Assembly (NCBI GenBank): GCA_028867785.1
Contig: JAGWFS010000001.1
Location: 203,389 to 267,388 of the forward strand
Length of the DNA stretch: 64,000 nt
Direction of reading: 5' to 3'
From: Nitrososphaerota archaeon
GTDB taxonomy: Archaea; Thermoproteota; Nitrososphaeria; Nitrososphaerales; Nitrosopumilaceae
Shown: one piece after another, positions 1 through 8,636 of the stretch
How positions within the stretch are numbered: position 1 is the stretch's first letter
Layout: each line of letters opens with the position of its first letter
Translations under genes and position numbers: made by a program
Notes under the pieces: generated by a model
The model's input: the letters and a program-made list of their open reading frames with translations, nothing else
Database searches by the model: none
Told to the model about the DNA's origin: nothing

Positions 1-1
1 A

Positions 2-1273
2 ATAGCAGATTATACCATACTTGATGCGCTATCAATCGCATATACCGGTTCAAAAGAGAACAGGCCGTCACTTGAGCACGCATACAATGTTTGCAGCGAC
101 TTGGGCAGAGTATCAGAAGCTGTTGCGAAAAAAGGAATGGAAGCCCTGAAGCATTTCCAGGTGTCGGTCTTTAGCCCGATTCGCCCCATGCTTGCTGAGA
201 GGATCAAGAGCCCAGAGGAGGCGCGTGAAAAGATGGGCTCTGAGTTCGCTGCAGAGTACAAGCTTGACGGAGAGCGAGTTCAGATCCACATACAAAAAGA
301 GAAAACAGTTCTCTATTCCAGAAGTCTTGAAAACATTACAAGCTACTACCCGGACATTGTTGAAAAGATTGGCAAGTCAATCAAGGCAAGAGATGCAATA
401 CTTGAGGCAGAGGCAGTTGCAATAAATGAAGACACTGGAGAGTTTTTGCCATTTCAGGAACTCATGCACCGAAGAAGAAAGTACAACATTGCCAAGGCAG
501 TGCAAGAGTATCCCATCACCGTAAATTTTTTTGACATCATGTTTCTAGACGGCAAGAGCTGCCTTGACATGTCGTACAGTGATCGTAGACGTTCACTTGA
601 AAATGTTGTAACAGAGGATGCTTTTGCCAAGGTGATGCCCATGACATTAGTCAAGACAGATGACGAGGTGGAGGATTTTTTGGAAAATGCGATTAATTCG
701 GGTTGCGAGGGATTGATGCTCAAGCAACTTGACTCGTCGTACAGGGCAGGCGCCAGGGCAAGCAACTGGCTCAAGCTAAAACGAGAGTACAGAAATGAGC
801 TTGGCGACTCGCTTGATCTTGTGGTGGTCGGGGCGTTTTACGGCAGGGGCAGAAGGACGGGAAGATACGGCGCACTCTTGCTTTCTGTGTATGACAAGGA
901 ATCAGACACATATCCCAGCGTATGCAAGGTCGGGACCGGGTTTACCGACGAAAGCTTGGACCAGTTTTATCAGATACTGTCCGATAAGATAATTGTCAAA
1001 AAAGACTCGAGGACTGACAGCGGTCTAGAGGCCGATGTCTGGTTCGAGCCAGAGGTTGTGATTGAGGTAGTCGCATCGGAGATTACGCTAAGCCCGATTC
1101 ACAAGGTAGCGCTAGGCAAGATAAGAAAAGGCAGTGGTCTTGCCTTGCGCTTTCCAAAATTCACCGGAAAGATAAGGTTTGAAAAAACTCCCGAAAACGC
1201 CACCTCCTCTTCAGAGGTGATGGCAATGTACAACGGCCAGAAAAAAGTAGTACAAAACGAAAAACAGTTTTGA
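2..1273 (+). CDS. lig: ATP-dependent DNA ligase (5' end outside window)
   Basis: This is the C-terminal two thirds of an archaeal ATP-dependent DNA ligase, which seals nicks by forming a ligase-AMP adduct on lysine. The reading frame is open from the first bases of the window, so the gene begins upstream; a TTG at 101 is only an internal codon. The nucleotidyltransferase motif I is visible as EYKLDGERV, with Lys the adenylation site. Downstream motifs include EGLMLKQ and the WLKLKREY lysine motif, followed by an OB-fold region ending near FPKFTGKIR. About 423 residues are visible against roughly 590 for full archaeal ligases. Identification is firm; only the 5' end is missing. Confidence 0.95.
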   Translation: MADYTILDALSIAYTGSKENRPSLEHAYNVCSDLGRVSEAVAKKGMEALKHFQVSVFSPIRPMLAERIKSPEEAREKMGSEFAAEYKLDGERVQIHIQKEKTVLYSRSLENITSYYPDIVEKIGKSIKARDAILEAEAVAINEDTGEFLPFQELMHRRRKYNIAKAVQEYPITVNFFDIMFLDGKSCLDMSYSDRRRSLENVVTEDAFAKVMPMTLVKTDDEVEDFLENAINSGCEGLMLKQLDSSYRAGARASNWLKLKREYRNELGDSLDLVVVGAFYGRGRRTGRYGALLLSVYDKESDTYPSVCKVGTGFTDESLDQFYQILSDKIIVKKDSRTDSGLEADVWFEPEVVIEVVASEITLSPIHKVALGKIRKGSGLALRFPKFTGKIRFEKTPENATSSSEVMAMYNGQKKVVQNEKQF

Positions 1274-1337
1274 ATAAACCGTTAACCAGAAAATTACGTA
1301 AGGATTATTAGCTGCTGGCATAAAATAGAACGTCTAG

Positions 1338-1991
1338 ATGTACAGCGGGGAACTTGAAGTTCAGGCAAAAAGAAAGGCACTTGCCGTTTTGCAGGATGAA
1401 ATCAACAGGATTCTCAACTCAGTTAGAGACCTGTCGTCGCTTCCCGAATTGATAATCAAGGCAGACAAGTCAGAGGTAAAGCAGGTTCTTGAAAGAATAA
1501 AGAACACAGAAGACGAAGTCGAGGCCCTGCGCAGAAAGATAACCCGTGAGATTGCCGATGTCGGCGGGCTGATGATGAATAGGGAAAACCTGCTGAACAC
1601 AGCATACACAATGGATGAGATTGCAGGCTACATCACAGGCATAGCCTTCAAGCTATCAAACATCAAGGGAGCCACACTCAAGAAGGAAAAAATCGAGAAG
1701 GACCTGGTGGAGCTCATAGAGCAGGCAGTGGACCAGATCTACAAGATAAACGAGATCGTGCGCGCACTTGGAGGAAACTCTACGGTTGCAATCGACTTGG
1801 CCCACGAGGCACAGAAGATAGAGAGAATGGTTGACGAAAAGTACCGCTATTTGACAATAAAGGTTCTCGACGAGGTCACAACCACGAAAGAAATGATGCT
1901 GCTAAAAGACGTGGTGGAAGGAATTGAGGAAATGTCTGACAAATGCCTCCAGGTATCAGACTCATTCATTTTGCTGGCACTGAGCCTATAA
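1338..1991 (+). CDS. PhoU-like DUF47 family protein
   Basis: A 217-residue, almost wholly helical protein with heptad-like Leu/Ile spacing and many charged residues. Length and composition fit the DUF47/PhoU-like family, whose members often sit beside Pit-type phosphate transporters as regulatory or accessory proteins. No transporter is next to it here, so a phosphate role is inference. It starts at ATG, 64 nt after the ligase gene, and a TATA-like ATTATTAG lies some 30 nt upstream. A T-rich stretch follows its stop and may end transcription. No membrane segment or signal peptide is seen, so it should be cytosolic. Confidence 0.6.
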   Translation: MYSGELEVQAKRKALAVLQDEINRILNSVRDLSSLPELIIKADKSEVKQVLERIKNTEDEVEALRRKITREIADVGGLMMNRENLLNTAYTMDEIAGYITGIAFKLSNIKGATLKKEKIEKDLVELIEQAVDQIYKINEIVRALGGNSTVAIDLAHEAQKIERMVDEKYRYLTIKVLDEVTTTKEMMLLKDVVEGIEEMSDKCLQVSDSFILLALSL

Positions 1992-2044
1992 CGCAGAAAA
2001 CTATTTCCCTTTTTTGTACTTGCAAACACTAAAATCGATTATTC

Positions 2045-2596
2045 GTGTCGTCAAAAGACGGATTGAAAGGAGAACTAATCGAGAACAGAATCATAGTATG
2101 GAACCTTGACGAATCAAGGGAATTGTTTGCCAACGGGTATTACGGAAAGCCGATAGGGATTACAAAGCCAAAGCCAGAAGAGATCAACGTACCGCTGATA
2201 CTTGATCTCATAGAGGGATACTATCTGCTGGATACATCAAGACTGAAAATCCATAGGGCAAAAAAAACAGTCACTCCAAAGGAACTGCTTGAGATATGCA
2301 GGCACGAGCACCACAACTTTGACAAAAAATATCTCGTATACAAGGAATTCAGAGACAAGGGATACATTGTAAATCCTGGAATAAAGTTTGGTTGCGATTT
2401 TGCAGTGTACCAGAAAGGCCCCGGCATAGACCACGCACCGTACTTGCTGCAGGTGTACAATTCCACAGATACAATGTCTGCAACCAGCGTTGTCCTAGCT
2501 GGAAGACTGGCCACAACCGTCAGAAAGCAATTCATCCTTGCGATACCGAGAGGAAGCAAGGTTGACTGTCTGGCGCTTGACTGGTGGAGAGCCTAG
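2045..2596 (+). CDS. endA: tRNA-splicing endonuclease
   Basis: This 183-residue protein matches the homotetrameric archaeal tRNA-intron endonuclease, which cuts bulge-helix-bulge motifs in pre-tRNAs. The catalytic triad can be placed: Tyr in DFAVYQKG, His in GPGIDHAPYLL and Lys in TTVRKQF, in the usual order in the C-terminal domain. The N-terminal half is the expected mixed alpha/beta domain. Translation starts at GTG with an A/T-rich element (actaaaatcg) at leaderless-promoter distance. The stop TAG is nested with the stop of the convergent next gene in a shared CTAG. Length is typical of the single-unit subunit type. Confidence 0.92.
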   Translation: MSSKDGLKGELIENRIIVWNLDESRELFANGYYGKPIGITKPKPEEINVPLILDLIEGYYLLDTSRLKIHRAKKTVTPKELLEICRHEHHNFDKKYLVYKEFRDKGYIVNPGIKFGCDFAVYQKGPGIDHAPYLLQVYNSTDTMSATSVVLAGRLATTVRKQFILAIPRGSKVDCLALDWWRA

Positions 2597-2979
2597 AGTT
2601 GTTCTTTAACGTGGGATGCTATTCTGTCGTAAACGTCGAATAGGTCTTTTGAGATTCCAAGATCGTTGCTGCTTTTCCACTTGCCGTGAATCCTAATGCC
2701 CTTCTTCGTGGGCTCCACCCAGACATGCGCGTCGTTGTACGAGAGTTTTAGAATCATCGCATTGAGTTCGGCATCAGAATTTAGCACTCTGGCAAGTCCT
2801 CCGCCGACCCATTCTACGTCAGCAACTTTTTTTGCAGCAAAGTGTCCCTTGGTCTTTAGTTTTGTCTTTGCAAGAAGATCGTCGGTATTTAGTGGATTTT
2901 CTACTTTGACAATAAAGTGCACCTGAAACCTGTCTTGCGCCCCCCATGGCTGCGGATTGATATCTTGAGACACGCTCAA
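2593..2979 (-). CDS. conserved thaumarchaeal-type protein, unknown function
   Basis: A 128-residue soluble protein that I do not recognise. It contains mixed alpha/beta stretches, a central GGGLARVL segment followed by VWVEPTKKGIRIHGKW, and no membrane segment or signal peptide. It is the second gene of a two-gene unit with the 78-residue protein upstream: the two overlap by 4 nt (2976-2979). Its stop overlaps that of endA in a CTAG. Tight coupling suggests the two small proteins work together. The predicted fold (strand-rich with a C-terminal helix) could be a ligand- or nucleic-acid-binding domain, but nothing in the sequence proves that. Confidence 0.75.
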   Translation of the reverse strand: MSVSQDINPQPWGAQDRFQVHFIVKVENPLNTDDLLAKTKLKTKGHFAAKKVADVEWVGGGLARVLNSDAELNAMILKLSYNDAHVWVEPTKKGIRIHGKWKSSNDLGISKDLFDVYDRIASHVKEQL

Positions 2980-3212
2980 CCCTTCTGGATTATCTGAATC
3001 ACGTCAATGTTGCTTCCCTTGACCTGGACGCAGCCGTGGTTTGTCACCATGGCCGGAGAATGTGAGAAATATTTTGAATAGTAATCGCTTTTTTCAACCT
3101 CGTCTGTCTCAAACTGTTTTGGCTCTGCGCTTACGCCAATTTTTTCCAACAGCTCGCAGTATTCCTTGCGTTTGTTTTTCTTTGAAAAAGTGTCAGATTC
3201 CGAATCGTGCAT
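2976..3212 (-). CDS. small charged protein, unknown function
   Basis: A 78-residue protein rich in Lys, Glu and Asp, with three cysteines or histidine-like positions too scattered to call a metal site. ATG at 3210-3212 is preceded by a TATA-like element (TAATATTTATTTG on the minus strand, centred near 3238) at leaderless distance, which supports this start. It overlaps the downstream 128-residue gene by 4 nt, so the two are probably one transcript. It lies divergent to the tandem-SDR gene, with about 100 bp between them holding both promoters. I do not recognise the family. Confidence 0.65.
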   Translation of the reverse strand: MHDSESDTFSKKNKRKEYCELLEKIGVSAEPKQFETDEVEKSDYYSKYFSHSPAMVTNHGCVQVKGSNIDVIQIIQKG

Positions 3213-3314
3213 GCGTCAGTGTGAATTTGACCCACAAATAAATATTAGCGTATCAAATCTTAACCGCGCAGGTACAATCGAATAAATAGTCCGAAAATAA
3301 GCCAGATCCTGTCA

Positions 3315-5102
3315 ATGCCCAAGTTCCAGAATAAACTTGTAGTCATTACCGGCAGCGGCACTGGAATAGGAAAGGCAATAGCGATCAAGTTTGCCGAGAA
3401 CGGTGCAAACATTGTCATTTTGGGAAGAAGAAAAGAACCGCTGGAGGAAGCTGCCAAGGAGTTGCAGCAGGTAATTGACAAGACAAGGAGCAATGCATTT
3501 GTGAAAATTTTTCCAGGAGTTGACGTCAGCGACGAGGAGGGAGTCTCAAAGATGTTTGATGAACTGAAAAAAGTCCACGGAACAGTCGACATTGTGATAA
3601 ACAATGCCGGTGTTTCAGGCCCCGTAACATGTTTCCCCAATGCGCCAATAAACGATTTCAAGAGCACTGTTGGAATTCACCTCACAGGCACTTTTTGGAC
3701 CTCGGCCCAGGCAATCAAGTCCATGAAGGCAGGATGCAAGATTGTTACGATATCCACGTTCTTCACAGAAGAGCGCCCGTTTGAGCAAAGACCCTACAGA
3801 TTCAGGAGCCCATATACCGCATCGCAGGGTGCAAAAAACAGGCTTGCAGAGGCAATGTCTTGGGAGCTCACAGACAAGGGAATCACATCCATTGCAACAA
3901 ACCCAGGACCTGTCCACTCTGACAGGATATACAAAACAGTCTATCCAAAGGCTGCAGCAGAATTTATGAGAGTTAGTGGTTTTGAGAGTCTTTCCCCAGA
4001 AGACGTAGAAAAAGTCAACAACGACATACTTCCGCTTCTTGGAGAAGACGAGAATACAGTAAAGAGCGGAATAGCAAAGGCTGCAGCAAACATTGCAAAA
4101 GCAAAATCGATAACATCAGAGCAAGATATTCAAAAACTATCCTCTACCATCACCTCTCTTTTGACCAAGATACAACAGATTGCAGAAAAGGTTCAAAATA
4201 ATACAAGCAAGATGATTGCGGACGAGCAGTTCCTCTCACAGCAGCAGGTTGCCGAGACAGTCATGATGCTGTGCGACGAGGACATTGCAAAGATATTAAA
4301 CGGCAAGGTGATTCCAGGCGACAGAGTCTTCTATCCAGTCAAGCCGCACATAGCTTGTTCCATACCTGAGACCAAGTCAGATTACAACTCAAAAGTGGTT
4401 CTGTTTGTTGTGGATGCTACAGAAGAGTCAGACGTGAAAAGAGTAGAGCACTTGGCGCAAAATATAGAGAACAACGGCGGAAAGACAGTCATCCTGATCT
4501 CAAAGACAAGCATAAAGCAAGCAGGAGAAAAACTATCCAAGTTCCATTCTCATGTGATGGACATTACAAGCCAAGAAAACATGAGAAGAATGCTAAACAC
4601 GGCGACACAGAAGATCGGACCTGTTAACGCAGTCATCTATGTTACAGGAAAACTGCCGCAGGTTTCAAAACTAGTAGAGTTATCAAGGCAGCAGTGGGAT
4701 GGACTTGTTGACAAGTTCATAAACACTCCTGCTATTGTTCTGCAGGAGACACTTGGGAGATTTGTACCAGACGGGGCAAAGAACCCACCTCTTTTCAAGG
4801 ACAAACAAGGCACAATCATAGTCATAGGACCAGACATGCCGTCAGGCGGAAAGGTGACTGGCATGGAGAGGGCCAAGGTTGAGGTCTTCCGAGGCGCCCT
4901 GAGGCCATTTGCAACCACTGTCAACCAGGAGCTAAGCGACGTGCTCAAGTCAAAGATAAGGCTGCACCTCATACTGCCCGGAAGCATTGACGGCACAGAG
5001 CCCAGCAATGACAGGATTCTAAACGCGGTAAACTTTTTCAGTTCCGGCAAGGCAATATCAAACTCTGAGATAATCTACTATCCAGACGAAACAAGATCCT
5101 GA
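3315..5102 (+). CDS. tandem short-chain dehydrogenase/reductase (SDR) protein
   Basis: A 595-residue protein made of two Rossmann SDR domains. Domain 1 (about residues 5-225) has the cofactor motif TGSGTGIGKA, the NNAG motif and a Tyr in SPYTASQGAK; the Lys expected four residues after Tyr is Gln. A helical linker (about 225-345) follows. Domain 2 (about 350-590) has a weaker nucleotide-binding start (VVLFVVDATEE) and no Tyr-x-x-x-Lys. Tandem SDR pairs of this size form each half of bacterial bifunctional malonyl-CoA reductase, so an acyl-CoA or semialdehyde reductase is possible, but the changed catalytic residues leave the reaction open. Its stop shares one base with the start of the MaoC-like gene, so the two are translationally coupled. 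Confidence 0.8.
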   Translation: MPKFQNKLVVITGSGTGIGKAIAIKFAENGANIVILGRRKEPLEEAAKELQQVIDKTRSNAFVKIFPGVDVSDEEGVSKMFDELKKVHGTVDIVINNAGVSGPVTCFPNAPINDFKSTVGIHLTGTFWTSAQAIKSMKAGCKIVTISTFFTEERPFEQRPYRFRSPYTASQGAKNRLAEAMSWELTDKGITSIATNPGPVHSDRIYKTVYPKAAAEFMRVSGFESLSPEDVEKVNNDILPLLGEDENTVKSGIAKAAANIAKAKSITSEQDIQKLSSTITSLLTKIQQIAEKVQNNTSKMIADEQFLSQQQVAETVMMLCDEDIAKILNGKVIPGDRVFYPVKPHIACSIPETKSDYNSKVVLFVVDATEESDVKRVEHLAQNIENNGGKTVILISKTSIKQAGEKLSKFHSHVMDITSQENMRRMLNTATQKIGPVNAVIYVTGKLPQVSKLVELSRQQWDGLVDKFINTPAIVLQETLGRFVPDGAKNPPLFKDKQGTIIVIGPDMPSGGKVTGMERAKVEVFRGALRPFATTVNQELSDVLKSKIRLHLILPGSIDGTEPSNDRILNAVNFFSSGKAISNSEIIYYPDETRS

Positions 5103-5563
5103 TGAAGCGGTTCTCCGAACTCAAAGCGGGAGACGAATTTTTTTCAGAATGCACAATCACCCCGGATGATCTTGAAAAATATATCTCCTTTTCAGGGATT
5201 AAAAACGTGATTTATGAAAAAGAGGAATTTTCGGACAAGCGCGGCAAGATGGTTTCAGGCAGGGCAATACTTGCAAGAATAGAGGGCGAGTTTACAAGAC
5301 TTGACGAGATGTATGGCAACCTCCTAATATTTTACGGAATTGACGGCGACCCATCATGGAACAACAGGCAGACAAGGTTTCTCAGGCCCCTCCACACTGA
5401 CGAAAAACTAAAGATAAAATTCACACTGTCCGACAAGCGGGACCTCAATGACGATTTTGGCTTGCTTGCAATAGATTTCGAGGGAAAAAGAGACGATGGA
5501 GAGACGGTGCTCCTGTCGAAAAGAAACCTCTATCAGATGAAAAAAGAGCCTCCGGCCAAGTAG
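5102..5563 (+). CDS. MaoC-like hot-dog fold protein
   Basis: A 153-residue protein with the layout of MaoC-type (R)-specific enoyl hydratases or dehydratases: an N-terminal FSELKAGDEF segment typical of the family, a central region and a C-terminal strand. The usual MaoC Asp-x4-His catalytic pair is not obvious; at that place the sequence reads MVSGRAILARI, so it may bind acyl groups without hydratase activity or be a divergent member. The ATG overlaps the final base of the tandem-SDR stop codon, which implies a shared transcript and function on the same acyl-CoA or hydroxyacyl substrate. Family placement is moderately sure, the reaction is not. Confidence 0.65.
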   Translation: MKRFSELKAGDEFFSECTITPDDLEKYISFSGIKNVIYEKEEFSDKRGKMVSGRAILARIEGEFTRLDEMYGNLLIFYGIDGDPSWNNRQTRFLRPLHTDEKLKIKFTLSDKRDLNDDFGLLAIDFEGKRDDGETVLLSKRNLYQMKKEPPAK

Positions 5564-5566
5564 AAT

Positions 5567-6343
5567 TTACGGAACTTTGACCGGCGCATTGAGCCCGTCA
5601 AGAAACAGTTTCACCGATGTCACTGCAAGTACAACTGTCACAAATATCCTGAGTTTTCTCTCCCCCACCCTCAGCGATATCCTGCTGCCAACAATTCCGC
5701 CCGCAAACGCACCGATTGACAGCAGTCCTGCCTGCATGTAATCCGGGTGTCCAAGTAGAGAGTGCGCTACCATGCCAGACGCCGCGGCAAACATTAGTAT
5801 GAACTGCGATGTAGGCGCGGCAATCTTCATCGACAGACCCATCGCCACAACCATAAGCGGGACAAAAACCGTTCCCCCGCCAATGCCAAACAAGCTGGAG
5901 ATTATCCCTGCAAAAAAACTCGAGGCCACGGCAAGAATCATTATCTGCTTTGATAGGTTGTTCTCTTTTGGTTCCATCTTCCTCCTGGAATATATGTAAA
6001 AGCTTGACGCTACGAGTACAATCCCAAATAGAATCTTGAATGTCGGTGCAGAGACATAGTCCGAGACGTACGCTCCAAGTACCGTCCCAGGAATGGATAT
6101 CAGTGCAAGTTTTATCCCAAGCGAATACACGATTCTCTTTTGCCTTGCATAGGATACGGTGGATGCCACTGCATTGCAAAAGGCTGCAAATAGGCTGTCG
6201 CTTGCGGCAAGCGTAGGCTGGAACCCGGCAAATGTTAGTGCAGGAACTATTACAAACCCGCCTCCAAGGCCAATCATAGAGCCCAGAACTCCCGCCGCAA
6301 ATCCAAGTGGCACCAGCCAGAGATACTCAAACAATGCTATCAT
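5567..6343 (-). CDS. TauE/SafE-family membrane permease
   Basis: A 258-residue integral membrane protein with about eight hydrophobic segments and the duplicated glycine-rich motif of the TauE/SafE (DUF81) family: GSMIGLGGGFVIVPAL near the N-terminus and SSLFGIGGGTVFVPLM in the second half. Family members export or import sulfite, sulfoacetate or related organosulfur anions. The length is normal. It starts at ATG and ends three bases from the MaoC-like gene stop, facing it. Given the sulfur-assimilation genes elsewhere in the window, a sulfur anion is a reasonable substrate, but this is inference. Confidence 0.85.
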   Translation of the reverse strand: MIALFEYLWLVPLGFAAGVLGSMIGLGGGFVIVPALTFAGFQPTLAASDSLFAAFCNAVASTVSYARQKRIVYSLGIKLALISIPGTVLGAYVSDYVSAPTFKILFGIVLVASSFYIYSRRKMEPKENNLSKQIMILAVASSFFAGIISSLFGIGGGTVFVPLMVVAMGLSMKIAAPTSQFILMFAAASGMVAHSLLGHPDYMQAGLLSIGAFAGGIVGSRISLRVGERKLRIFVTVVLAVTSVKLFLDGLNAPVKVP

Positions 6344-6405
6344 CAGTTAAGTTTTCCATGGGTTAAGTGAGCGCGTCAAGCTTAATGGACCAAGACATAG
6401 GAGAA

Positions 6406-7065
6406 TTATTTTGCCACAAGCAGCTTCCAGAGATATCCTTGCGGGTTTGTCGATAGTTCTATCTCAAAGTGCTTCCCGCCAAGTGGAACGCCGTGAGTTG
6501 TGCTGTTAGGTTCCTTTCCCTTTAGGTGAAAGTCTCGCAGCGCATCCATCATGCCATACATCGTAGAATATCCTCCGGGCTTTTCCTTGTCCCAGCACTG
6601 GCATATGGTTTCGTTCATGACATCACCAAACAGCGTCTTGACGTCCTTGTAGTTTGCAAACACGGGGTCAGACTGGGCTGTTGCAATCACAAGCACCGGG
6701 GCAAGTGTAGAGCCGACCATGTTCAGGTTTCCAAGAAAATTGTCATGCTCGTCTTTTATCTCAGTAGAGGTACAGTACTGAATCATCGACTGCTTGGTCT
6801 GGTTTGAAAGAAAGTTGCAGTACTGGTTAATTGTATCAGGAGTGCCAAACTTTAGTGGCTTTGACATGTTTATGTTCTGTCCTATCAGAGTGCTTTTCAG
6901 GTCAGAGTTTACCTTATCGTATGTATAGTTCAGAGCGTACGCAGATATCCCATCAGGTCCGCTTGACACTGCCGGGCTTGCGTTAAGCTGAGTGAGAATT
7001 ATTACTGCAGCTGCAACAGCAGCGGCGACAGCGATTCCGACATAAGCATATTTTTTCGATATCAC
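6406..7065 (-). CDS. membrane-anchored extracellular protein, unknown function
   Basis: A protein of 219 residues beginning with a short Lys-containing segment and one long hydrophobic helix (YVGIAVAAAVAAAVIIL), followed by an extracellular domain with four or more cysteines (QYCNF, QYCTS, ICQCW) that could form disulfides. I chose the GTG at 7063-7065 because a TATA-like box (tttattaaa on the minus strand, 7086-7096) lies about 26 nt upstream; longer versions of the frame would run into the divergent homoserine dehydrogenase gene. I do not recognise the family. It may be a surface lipoprotein-like or sensor protein. Confidence 0.65.
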   Translation of the reverse strand: MISKKYAYVGIAVAAAVAAAVIILTQLNASPAVSSGPDGISAYALNYTYDKVNSDLKSTLIGQNINMSKPLKFGTPDTINQYCNFLSNQTKQSMIQYCTSTEIKDEHDNFLGNLNMVGSTLAPVLVIATAQSDPVFANYKDVKTLFGDVMNETICQCWDKEKPGGYSTMYGMMDALRDFHLKGKEPNSTTHGVPLGGKHFEIELSTNPQGYLWKLLVAK

Positions 7066-7085
7066 GGTATCAGAAGTTTTTCCTG

Positions 7086-7096
7086 CTTTAATAAAG
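7086..7096 (-). promoter_or_regulatory. TATA-like box for the gene starting at 7065
   Basis: The minus-strand sequence TTTATTAAA is centred about 26 nt before the proposed GTG start at 7065. This fits leaderless transcription and decides the start of the membrane-anchored protein. Confidence 0.5.
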
Positions 7097-7117
7097 TAAT
7101 CTGACAATTCGTCAATC

Positions 7118-7125
7118 TTAATTAA
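7118..7125 (+). promoter_or_regulatory. TATA-like box of homoserine dehydrogenase
   Basis: TTAATTAA is centred 24.5 nt upstream of the ATG at 7146. Together with the box at 7086-7096 it forms a compact divergent promoter region between two genes. Confidence 0.5.
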
Positions 7126-7145
7126 TCCCAAGATGCGTCTGGTGG

Positions 7146-8162
7146 ATGTTGCGCATAATACTAAGCGGTTTTGGCGTGGTCGGACAAAGTTTTGCAAAAC
7201 TTCTTCTCTCAAGATCCGAAGACCTGTATGCAAAACACGGACTCAAGCCAAGAATCGTCGGAGTGTTTGACAGCAGGGGTTCTGCAGCATCTTCGGCCGG
7301 CATTGATCTTGACAGGTTGCTTGAGACCAAGAAAAAACACGGTAGCATACGGAAATATCACAACAAGGAAAGGGAATCAAACGGTCTTGACATGATAAAA
7401 GGCATGGAGGCCGAGGTCTTGATAGAAACGACTCCAAGCAACTACAAGGATGCAGAGCCAGGCATGTCACATATTGTTACTGCAATGAAAAAGGGCATGC
7501 ATGTGATTACAGTAAACAAGGGTCCGCTTGCGCTTGCTTTTCCTTCATTGATGGAGCTTGCCACATACAATCATGTACAGTTGATGTTTAGCGGCACTGT
7601 AGGAGGCGGAACTCCGATACTTGATTATGCAAAAAACAGCCTCAGGGGCGAAAGAATAGTTTCCTTTCAAGGAATACTCAATGGTACTACAAATTACATC
7701 CTTACAAACATGACAGCAGGCGGCATGCCGTTCAAGACCGCGCTTGCCGATGCAAAGAAGAAGGGATATGTCGAGGCCGACGAGTCTTTAGATATAGACG
7801 GCTTTGACGCGGCGGCCAAGCTTGTCATTCTTGCAAACTGGATAATGGACATGAAGGTTACAATCAAGGACATTAAGAGGACAGGGATCAGAGGCGTCGA
7901 GACGTCAGACATCAAAAAGGCAGCAAACAGTCATTCCGCAGTAAAACTCATTGCATCATGCGACAGAAATCTCGAGGTCTCACCTCGGTCCATATCAGTT
8001 GATGACCCGCTGTGCGTCAACGGTACTCTCAATGCAATCACGTTCAACTCTGAGCACTCTGGCCAGCAGACAATAATTGGCCGCGGTGCAGGAGGCATGG
8101 AGACTGCAAGCTCCATACTGCGAGACCTGCTGGACATAAAACAGGAAATTGGAAAGGTTTGA
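7146..8162 (+). CDS. hom: homoserine dehydrogenase
   Basis: This 338-residue enzyme reduces aspartate semialdehyde to homoserine with NAD(P)H, on the route to threonine and methionine. The N-terminal Rossmann motif GFGVVGQSFAKLL is clear, as are the substrate-domain motifs VTVNKGPLAL, FSGTVGGGTPIL and the family signature around GILNGTTNYIL and ADAKKKGYVEADES. The length fits archaeal enzymes without a C-terminal ACT domain, so feedback inhibition through ACT is not expected. Its TGA overlaps the TTG start of the PUA-domain gene (TTGA), so the two are coupled. The start is supported by a TATA-like box at leaderless spacing. Confidence 0.95.
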   Translation: MLRIILSGFGVVGQSFAKLLLSRSEDLYAKHGLKPRIVGVFDSRGSAASSAGIDLDRLLETKKKHGSIRKYHNKERESNGLDMIKGMEAEVLIETTPSNYKDAEPGMSHIVTAMKKGMHVITVNKGPLALAFPSLMELATYNHVQLMFSGTVGGGTPILDYAKNSLRGERIVSFQGILNGTTNYILTNMTAGGMPFKTALADAKKKGYVEADESLDIDGFDAAAKLVILANWIMDMKVTIKDIKRTGIRGVETSDIKKAANSHSAVKLIASCDRNLEVSPRSISVDDPLCVNGTLNAITFNSEHSGQQTIIGRGAGGMETASSILRDLLDIKQEIGKV

Positions 8163-8635
8163 AGTCACACCAGCTATCCAAGACAGACAGTAACGAGATG
8201 CTTGAGGCAATAGTATTGCAATGGAAGATAGAGATTCCAAAGATGAAGACGATAGTAAAGCACGAGATTGACGAGACAACATCGGTCATAACAGGCGAGA
8301 ATTTCACGGCAATCAGGATTGGCGAGACGTATCTGCCGTTTCTTTCAGAGATACCATTGCTTGAAAAATTTCCAAAGGTGACAGTCGATTCTGGAGCAAT
8401 CAAGTTTGTCTGCAACGGTGCAAACATAATGCGTCCTGGCATCAAGAGCTTTACGGATTTTGAGAAAGACCAGATAGTATGTGTCGTAGAGGAGACGCAC
8501 AACAAATTCCTTGCAATAGGCAAGTCACTTGTATCAAGCCAAGAAATGGCAAACATCACAAAGGGAGAAGCCGTGAAAAATCTCCACTACATATCCGACA
8601 AGTACTGGGAAGCTGCAAAAACAATAAAAAAGTAA
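8159..8635 (+). CDS. PUA-domain RNA-binding protein (MCT-1/Tma20-like)
   Basis: A 158-residue protein with an N-terminal domain of about 75 residues and a C-terminal PUA domain beginning near KVTVDSGAIKFVCNGANIMRPGI. The arrangement matches the archaeal relatives of MCT-1/Tma20, which in eukaryotes act in ribosome recycling and re-initiation; the archaeal role is less clear. The start is TTG, overlapping the TGA of homoserine dehydrogenase by 4 nt. The pairing with an amino-acid enzyme is probably only operonic convenience. It converges with the proteasome gene, with a single base between their stops. Confidence 0.8.
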   Translation: MKSHQLSKTDSNEMLEAIVLQWKIEIPKMKTIVKHEIDETTSVITGENFTAIRIGETYLPFLSEIPLLEKFPKVTVDSGAIKFVCNGANIMRPGIKSFTDFEKDQIVCVVEETHNKFLAIGKSLVSSQEMANITKGEAVKNLHYISDKYWEAAKTIKK

Positions 8636-8636
8636 A

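Noticed and set aside
7066..7233. N-terminal extension of the 6406-7065 gene
   Set aside because: It would overlap the homoserine dehydrogenase gene on the other strand, and the TATA-like box fits the shorter start.
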